A DNA stretch of 12,178 nt from CAXOVX01 sp964213345 (GTDB lineage Bacteria; Pseudomonadota; Alphaproteobacteria; Rickettsiales; Midichloriaceae). Shown piece after piece: positions 6,948 to 12,178 of this stretch. The notes under the pieces are model-generated. The model searched no databases. It had not been told where the DNA came from and saw only the letters and a program-made list of their open reading frames with translations. Position 1 is the stretch's first letter. Every line of letters starts with the position of its first letter. A program made the position numbers and the translations under genes. Location of the stretch: positions 1-12,178 of the forward strand of contig CAXOVX010000001.1 of assembly GCA_964213345.1 (NCBI GenBank), given 5' to 3'.

Positions 6948-7793
6948 TTAATACAAATTTAGCACTGCTTTCACACTTGAAATTGCGGCTATAGTTGCTG
7001 TTTCGGCGCGTAGTGTGAGGTTACCAAGGGTTACAATGATAACTGGTGTATTTATTGCGGTTATCATTCCCACTTCTTTCTCGGTAAATCCTCCTTCTGG
7101 TCCAATAATTATGATGTAGTTTACTTTATGCACTCCTTCCATAACACCATTATAAGGTAACACGCTCTTTGCTATTGTTTGTGGCAATTGCGCTGGCGAG
7201 ACGATAGTTTCAGATTTATTGTGTGTACCATGAAAGAATAAAACGATATCTATGGTATCTTTGGTGCATTCAGATATTTGGTTGCATAAGAAAGTACAGA
7301 AATTTTTAAAACTAGTACAAAGATAGATTTGTGGGATAGCTAACCTTCCACATTGTTCTATCCCTTCTATCACTGAACTTAAAAGTTTATCATGTCTCAC
7401 CTTTGTTATAATAGTCCGTTCCGTAATTATTGGGAATACGGCGTCTATACCTAATTCGGTGGCTTTTTGAGCTATCAAAGATGGAGTGAAGGCCTTTATC
7501 GGAGCAAAGACAAGTGTAACTACAGGAGTAAATTGTTTTTGTAATATGTAGTGAGGTTGAGTAGGGGGAGGCAGGGCAGGGTACTTATCTACCACTAACA
7601 AAGTTACATGTCTACCACTTATTACGCTATCGATAGCAGCAATCCACTCCAAATCTATAGCATTAAATATCCTGATTTGCTCACCTTTTTTACAACGCAT
7701 CACGTTACAAAGGTAATGTGCATGATATTCTTTGAGTACTATCTGCTTATTATGCGTTATGCCGCAGTCTATGTATAGACGTATATCAGACAC
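6948..7793 (-). CDS. rsmE: 16S rRNA (uracil1498-N3)-methyltransferase RsmE
   Basis: RsmE methylates N3 of U1498 at the decoding site of 16S rRNA using S-adenosylmethionine. It is a SPOUT enzyme with a C-terminal trefoil knot. The N-terminal PUA-like domain is seen in RLYIDCG, the HAHYLCNVMR segment (24-33) and KKGEQIRIF (35-43). KATELGIDAVFP (110-121) and EQCGRLAIP (146-154) are the conserved middle of the family. The SAM-binding knot shows as IIIIGPEGGFTEKE (227-240) and TLGNLTLRAETATIAAI (255-271). At 281 residues it is somewhat longer than the usual 240-250, mainly by an insertion at about 160-225. The start is GTG: the family normally begins with this RLYID-like strand and the frame upstream reaches TAG without an ATG. 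GGAAAG sits almost against the GTG, an awkward ribosome site. It lies 50 bp after the carboxypeptidase gene on the same strand, so co-transcription is likely. Confidence 0.94.
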   Translation of the reverse strand: MSDIRLYIDCGITHNKQIVLKEYHAHYLCNVMRCKKGEQIRIFNAIDLEWIAAIDSVISGRHVTLLVVDKYPALPPPTQPHYILQKQFTPVVTLVFAPIKAFTPSLIAQKATELGIDAVFPIITERTIITKVRHDKLLSSVIEGIEQCGRLAIPQIYLCTSFKNFCTFLCNQISECTKDTIDIVLFFHGTHNKSETIVSPAQLPQTIAKSVLPYNGVMEGVHKVNYIIIIGPEGGFTEKEVGMITAINTPVIIVTLGNLTLRAETATIAAISSVKAVLNLY

Positions 7794-7843
7794 CTTTCCA
7801 ATCCGAGAAATGTATTTTCCTTGCTAATCTCATAAGTCTCCAT

Positions 7844-9037
7844 TTATCTCTTAGCTAAAAAATATTGCTTGGGCAATTTATCAGGGTGCTTACCGAGCGT
7901 TTTATGAGCAGTAATTGTAAATTTGTTTTGCTTTGTTTTTTTACCATTAGCAATTTTTTGTTTCACTGTTACTGATGATATTAGCCGCTGAATCGGCGCA
8001 TCATGACGTTCAAAAGCAGCGTTGTTGTTAATAACTTTAAAAATGCTATCCTCTTTTTGGAGATGCATATGGGGAATAGAGCGCTTTTTAGTGTCTATGC
8101 TGTCATACAACGTGCTTAGCATCATCGTTGAAGATTGCGTTGTTACCCCAGAATCAAATTTCTTTTTATAGTACTTGGTATGTAACTTGCCATACGCAAC
8201 TTGTAATAATTCTACCATATGTACATCGCGTATTCTTGCGGTTTGCCCACCCAATACTACACCAATCAATCTACCTTCAGGTCTTCGTGCTGAAGTGACC
8301 AAATTGAATCCCGAGGCATTTGTAAACCCAGTCTTAAGGCCATCTGCGTCTTTATACATTTTTAATATATGATTATGGCTTAGTATTGTTTTTCCGCGAA
8401 ATTTAAAAAATGGTGTAGAAAATAAATGATAGTATTGAGGAAAGTGTACCTGCAATGCTAAAGCCAACCTAGCCATATCATGGGCAGTAGTTACTTGCAA
8501 TTCATGATGTAATCCGTTTGGATTCATGAATCTTGTGTTCTTTAGGCCTAACTGTCTTGCTTTGTTATTCATCATAGAAACAAATTTATCTACACTTCCT
8601 CCTCCTATAGCTTCAGCTATAGCATAGCTAACATCATTTGCAGATTTTACTATAATTGAATAGATTGCGTCACGTACACTTATCTTATCTTTGGGAGCAA
8701 GATCTAAATTACTTTTAGGTTGCTGACTTGCCGTTTGCGACATCAAAATCTTCTGCTTTAGACACAATTTACCTTTTTCTAATGCATCAAACGTCAGATA
8801 TAAAGTCATCATTTTAATTAAAGAAGCAGGATAGCGCAAATCTTGGGCATTTCTGCTGTAAAGAATTTCAAAAGTGTCCGCATTAACGATAATCGCAGCA
8901 TAAGAGGGAGAATCTAGAATACCAGTATTGGATTCATTATCAGTGGCAAAGGATAGCCTATTTGATACAACAGCTATTAGTAAAAATGCTATACAAAAGC
9001 ACTGACTTATAATTCTATTAGAGATTTTATACAACAT
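7844..9037 (-). CDS. dacF: D-alanyl-D-alanine carboxypeptidase (PBP5/DacF type)
   Basis: This family removes the terminal D-alanine from peptidoglycan stem peptides in the periplasm, limiting cross-linking. All three serine-peptidase S11 motifs are present. Numbered from the upstream GTG at 9064, they are SLIK (81-84, nucleophile S81), SAN (141-143) and KTG (244-246) within DADGLKTGFT. NPNGLHHELQVTTAHDMARLA and GRLIGVVLGG are also typical. I prefer ATG 9037 (residue 10 of the longer frame) because it yields a clean signal peptide: basic start, hydrophobic CIAFLLIAVVS, cut likely near SFA. The GTG at 9064 remains possible, and neither has a convincing ribosome site. After about residue 300 there is no recognisable PBP5 C-terminal beta domain, only a basic, low-complexity tail of about 105 residues. 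The subfamily name (dacA/C/F) is a loose choice. rsmE follows after 50 bp, probably in one transcript. Confidence 0.9.
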   Translation of the reverse strand: MLYKISNRIISQCFCIAFLLIAVVSNRLSFATDNESNTGILDSPSYAAIIVNADTFEILYSRNAQDLRYPASLIKMMTLYLTFDALEKGKLCLKQKILMSQTASQQPKSNLDLAPKDKISVRDAIYSIIVKSANDVSYAIAEAIGGGSVDKFVSMMNNKARQLGLKNTRFMNPNGLHHELQVTTAHDMARLALALQVHFPQYYHLFSTPFFKFRGKTILSHNHILKMYKDADGLKTGFTNASGFNLVTSARRPEGRLIGVVLGGQTARIRDVHMVELLQVAYGKLHTKYYKKKFDSGVTTQSSTMMLSTLYDSIDTKKRSIPHMHLQKEDSIFKVINNNAAFERHDAPIQRLISSVTVKQKIANGKKTKQNKFTITAHKTLGKHPDKLPKQYFLAKR

Positions 9038-9064
9038 TTTATAAGTACAAGAAAAAAGCCACAC

Positions 9065-9378
9065 AACATGCTTTCAAAATTATGTTTATAATTTTGTTCA
9101 GAAACCATGAAATTCATACGTGATTGTATGCAAAAACTTTCACAACGTCTAATGATTTATACTATAAATGCGTTAGATAAGCGGTGATTACCATAAAAAA
9201 GTAGGAAAAGTGGGAAAATCTATAAACATGATAATTGATATTATGGAAAATGATTTGTGCTTATTTTTTATAAATGCCAATTTTTATACTAAAATAAATT
9301 GACAAAACATGTACTTCTGCTTAAGTTCGTAGACACTGATAGCTCCTGTAATTAATAAGAAAAAAAGGAATTTAAAAT
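9065..9378. other. Divergent intergenic region, carboxypeptidase/skp
   Basis: This A+T-rich spacer separates the minus-strand carboxypeptidase from plus-strand skp, so it should hold promoters in both directions. The skp promoter candidate is listed separately. I could not pick a convincing one for the minus strand. A short imperfect tandem, GTAGGAAAA then GTGGGAAAA, lies at about 9200-9218. No gene is seen. Confidence 0.5.
9299..9327 (+). promoter_or_regulatory. Candidate sigma-70 promoter for skp
   Basis: A perfect TTGACA -35 box (9299-9304) is followed after 17 bases by TAAGTT (9322-9327), or after 16 by TTAAGT with a TGC just upstream as in an extended -10. It lies about 50 bases before the skp ATG, which has a good ribosome site (AAGGAA, eight bases upstream). 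The -10 is poor; the -35 is the strong part. Confidence 0.5.
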
Positions 9379-10095
9379 ATGGAAAATAGAGATTTTTTAG
9401 CTAAATTGAAATCTGGCATTTTAGGACTGGGAATATTTGCTTTTGGTGTCACGGTTGCTTTGTCTGCTCCAGTAAATGCAGCAGACTTTAAAATAGGCAT
9501 CATAGATATGGGAAAAATATTGAGAGATGCTCCAGCTGCACAAGATGCTAGTAAGCAGCTAGCGACGCAAGAGGTCTTGTACAAGGACGCAGTTGGCAAG
9601 GTACAGTCATCACTTATAAGCCGTTTAAAAGACTTAAAAGCGCAAGAAAATGCCCTTTCTCAAGAGACACGAGAAGCTAAACAAGAAGAACTGAAGCGGG
9701 AGTTTGAAAATTTCGAGAAGGACTCACGTACAAAACACGATATCTTTAATAAAGCTTCTGAAGAGGCTTTCCAAGTGCTTGGTAATAAAATAGCGGAGAT
9801 AGCAAAAAATAAAGCAAAAAGCAGTGGCTATAGCGTTATATTAGAAAAAAATAGCGTATTTTACGTCGATGACAGTGCGAATTTAGACATTACAGATGGT
9901 GTTCTTGTGGATCTCAACAAAACTGTATCCTCTATAAAAGTCGATTTTGAAGGAGCCGAGAAAAGTATCAAAGAAGCTCAAAAGGAAAGAGATGCGAAAA
10001 TCAATGAGCAGGCAGCTAGTACAGAAAAAAAGGGAGTAGCAAGTCATAAAGTTGATGATAAAACTATTAATTCTCAGAAAAAATCTAATAAGTAA
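9379..10095 (+). CDS. skp: Periplasmic chaperone Skp (OmpH family)
   Basis: Skp forms a trimer with long helical arms that holds unfolded outer-membrane proteins in the periplasm on their way to the BAM complex. The product has a signal peptide (FLAKLKSG basic start, hydrophobic core, cut after PVNA, giving an exported DFKIGIIDMGKIL). FKIGIIDMGKILRDAPAAQ is the OmpH beta-strand opening with a 'V/I-D-x-x-x-I/V' style. A long charged coiled coil follows at about 55-145 (KDLKAQENALSQETREAKQEELKRE in outline). A closing strand pair with YSVILEKNSVFYVDD and DITDGVLVDLNK follows, the usual end of the family. The 238 residues exceed the typical 160-190 because of a Lys/Glu/Asn-rich tail after about residue 185. 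The ATG has AAGGAA eight bases upstream. It is followed by ppiD after 162 bp on the same strand. Confidence 0.92.
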   Translation: MENRDFLAKLKSGILGLGIFAFGVTVALSAPVNAADFKIGIIDMGKILRDAPAAQDASKQLATQEVLYKDAVGKVQSSLISRLKDLKAQENALSQETREAKQEELKREFENFEKDSRTKHDIFNKASEEAFQVLGNKIAEIAKNKAKSSGYSVILEKNSVFYVDDSANLDITDGVLVDLNKTVSSIKVDFEGAEKSIKEAQKERDAKINEQAASTEKKGVASHKVDDKTINSQKKSNK

Positions 10096-10113
10096 TAAGA
10101 TTTGAACGAAAAT

Positions 10114-10168
10114 AAAAAGGGCTTTTTGACTCGTTGTATTGTAACTAGTGGGTTGGATTGCCTTTTTT
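10114..10168 (+). terminator. Possible terminator or attenuator between skp and ppiD
   Basis: AAAAAGGGC (10114-10122) can pair with GCCTTTTTT (10160-10168) with one bulged G and a loop of about 37 bases, ending in a T-run. A smaller AACGA/TCGTT pairing competes with it. It lies within 20 bases of the skp stop codon. If real it would reduce, not necessarily block, read-through into ppiD. Confidence 0.3.
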
Positions 10169-10257
10169 GTTGCGTTAAAAATTGTTTTATTGGGTTTTTT
10201 GAATTTCTTTCATAAATATTAAATAGTAACTCAGCGTATCACATTCATAAATAGAAA

Positions 10258-12178
10258 ATGCAATTCTTCAGAAAAAGAATTAACAGCTTGAGTGTTAAAA
10301 TCATACTAATATTCATTGCTATAACATTTGTACTCTGGGGAGTTGGTGGTGAATTATGGGTAAAAAATACCAGCAATTGGGTTATAAAAGTTGGAGATAT
10401 GGTTTATGGGCAGCAAGAGTGGAATAAAGCACTACAATTAGCAACAACAAATGCAAAAGAAGATGAAGAGCCAGGGTCTTTAAAACAAAAAGTACTAAAC
10501 GAATTCATAGAAAGTGCTCTGATAACGCAAGAAGCGCGAAATTTAGGAATAATTGTTAGTGATGAAATGGCAAAACTAGATATAGCAAAAGTACAGGCAT
10601 TTCAGGATAAAGAAAAAAAATTTAATAAGCAGATATTCAAAAATGTGTTAAAGAATGCGGGGTTAACCGAAGCCGCTTTTATTGATAAAGTAAAACAGCA
10701 GATAGCTTACAACCAATTGCTGAGCATCTTTAACATTAATAATAAGCAACAGGTAGTTCCTACACAACTTGCCGACCTTATGCTACAAGCTATTTATGCG
10801 AAGCGTACGGTAAAGCTGTTTAAGATAGATCGATATAACTTCGCACGACGTGCAGCAATACCTTCTACTGAAGAGTTACAAAAATTTCTTGAAGAAAATA
10901 AGAGCCAGTTTGCAATACCTGAAAAACGCAAAATTTCCTATTTTATTATCAATCATGAAGATATAGCAGCTCCAGAGATTACGCTAGAAGAACTAGAAAA
11001 GTATTATCAACGAAAAATAGATGTTTTTCGTGAGCCAGAGCGAAGAAAAGTTAAACAAATACTAATAGAGCACGAGGCAGATGCAAAGCGAGCTTATGAA
11101 GCGATACACAGTGGAAAAAATTATGACGATATTTTGCAGCAATATAAAAGTAAACTAGAATTTGTAGGCGACTTGGGAGCGTTAACTATTGAAGGATTGG
11201 AGGCAGGAATTGCCAATGCAATTTTTTCTTTAAAGGAAAATCAAATTAGTAAGCCTGTTCGAAGTCCACTAGGATGGCATATATTCAAAGTTGTTAAAAT
11301 ATACACTGAGCATACCAAAACTTTACAGGAGGTAGAGCAAGAACTACATAAAGAAATTTCTCATGAAAAAAATTATAATGCTTTAAGCAATTTAGCCCAA
11401 CAAATAGAACAAGATATTAGCGGTGGGATAAGCTGGGATGAACTTATCAAAAAAAAGAACAAGCTTTCTATTTATACTATTGTTATTGATGCTACAGGCA
11501 AAGTAATTGAGGCACCCGAATGTAAAAATGTAGTACTTTCAAGAGTAAAGGGTAGTGATATGGTGGAAAGTAAAAAATGTAGATTACTATCTGAGATAAA
11601 ATTAGAGAAAAGTCCACAGTTTCTACAAACTGCTTTTAACACACCTCTCAATCACATTTTAGAATTACCGATACTTGATAAAGGTGTATTTGTGGTTTTG
11701 AACATTGATTCAATTATTTCTAGTACCTTACCTACTTTAAGAGAAATTCATCAAGATGTGGAAAAAGCCTGGTATGGTGTGGAAGCAGAAAAAGGATTAC
11801 GGCATTTAGTTTATCGATTAAGGGAAAAGCTGGATGATAAGTCTGGTCCTGCTACTGAAGAAGCTGGTGAGCAAGCTTTAGAAAAGATTATGCAGGAGAA
11901 AGTTCAGACTGAAATTTTGGAATTGAGCTACTCTCAGCCTATAGCTGCAGAATTTTCGCAGGACTTCATTAAAGAGATATTTGAAGTAGATGTTAATGCT
12001 GTTTCAGAAGTGTATAATAGCAACAAAGGTTATTATTTTGGTAAGGTATTAAAAATAGGGTATATACCACAAGAAAAATTAGAAGAATATCGTGCCAAAT
12101 TTGGGACACAAACAGCATCTATATATAATAATTTAGTATTTTACGAATATATGCAGTACTTAAGGCAAAAATACAAAA
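10258..12178 (+). CDS. ppiD: PpiD-like periplasmic foldase with SurA-N and parvulin domains (3' end beyond window)
   Basis: PpiD is an inner-membrane-anchored periplasmic chaperone near the Sec translocon that helps exported proteins emerge. The frame opens at ATG 10258 and stays open for 640 codons to the window edge without a stop, so the C-terminus is not seen. The N-terminus has a short cytoplasmic start (MQFFRKRINS) and one membrane segment (about 13-33, KIILIFIAITFVLWGVGG). WVIKVGDMVYGQQEW leads into a SurA-N-like helical domain (about 40-160, with VLNEFIESALITQEARNLG in outline). A parvulin-like domain spans about 259-348 (RRKVKQILIEHEADAKRAY, GDLGAL, ANAIFSLKENQISKPVRSPLGWHIFKVV). Parvulin domains in PpiD are often catalytically weak; I could not confirm the active-site residues. 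E. coli PpiD is 623 residues, so this protein is nearly complete. No clear ribosome site precedes the ATG. With skp upstream it forms a likely envelope-chaperone unit. Confidence 0.88.
   Translation, partial: MQFFRKRINSLSVKIILIFIAITFVLWGVGGELWVKNTSNWVIKVGDMVYGQQEWNKALQLATTNAKEDEEPGSLKQKVLNEFIESALITQEARNLGIIVSDEMAKLDIAKVQAFQDKEKKFNKQIFKNVLKNAGLTEAAFIDKVKQQIAYNQLLSIFNINNKQQVVPTQLADLMLQAIYAKRTVKLFKIDRYNFARRAAIPSTEELQKFLEENKSQFAIPEKRKISYFIINHEDIAAPEITLEELEKYYQRKIDVFREPERRKVKQILIEHEADAKRAYEAIHSGKNYDDILQQYKSKLEFVGDLGALTIEGLEAGIANAIFSLKENQISKPVRSPLGWHIFKVVKIYTEHTKTLQEVEQELHKEISHEKNYNALSNLAQQIEQDISGGISWDELIKKKNKLSIYTIVIDATGKVIEAPECKNVVLSRVKGSDMVESKKCRLLSEIKLEKSPQFLQTAFNTPLNHILELPILDKGVFVVLNIDSIISSTLPTLREIHQDVEKAWYGVEAEKGLRHLVYRLREKLDDKSGPATEEAGEQALEKIMQEKVQTEILELSYSQPIAAEFSQDFIKEIFEVDVNAVSEVYNSNKGYYFGKVLKIGYIPQEKLEEYRAKFGTQTASIYNNLVFYEYMQYLRQKYK

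Overview
The window reads as a piece of chromosome from an A+T-rich alphaproteobacterium with a reduced, probably host-associated genome. I infer the Rickettsiales/Holosporales range from the protein styles (short RsmA, Skp followed by a PpiD-like chaperone, an IS982-type transposase relic), the low G+C and the loose gene packing. Because it carries lptD it should make LPS, which argues against Anaplasmataceae and Orientia, lineages known to have lost LPS. The genus cannot be fixed from this sequence.

Layout, left to right. Positions 1-206 hold no recognisable gene. lptD (LPS outer-membrane translocon) and ilvE (branched-chain aminotransferase) lie on the minus strand, separated by a 252-bp spacer with an intrinsic-terminator-like hairpin and a striking G-run. 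rsmA (16S rRNA dimethyltransferase) starts divergently from ilvE. Next, on the plus strand, is an unrecognised membrane-anchored protein gene split by an apparent one-base frameshift in a G-run (4680-5533). From 5534 to 6947 there is 1.4 kb of decayed, mosaic DNA: a minus-strand relic of an IS982-like transposase, a segment of much higher G+C with no recognisable product, and a 218-bp unit bounded by perfect 33-bp inverted repeats that ends exactly at the rsmE stop codon. Then come rsmE (16S rRNA U1498 methyltransferase) and a D-Ala-D-Ala carboxypeptidase on the minus strand. Divergent from them are skp and a ppiD-like gene that runs off the right edge.

Functionally, most intact genes serve the cell envelope: LptD inserts LPS, Skp and PpiD escort outer-membrane proteins through the periplasm, and the carboxypeptidase trims peptidoglycan. 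RsmA and RsmE both modify 16S rRNA. IlvE is the only clear amino-acid metabolism gene. I see no CRISPR array, no complete tRNA or rRNA gene, and no convincing defence or secretion system. The items most worth a second look are the 218-bp inverted-repeat unit, the frameshifted unknown gene, and the compositionally odd block at about 6150-6480.
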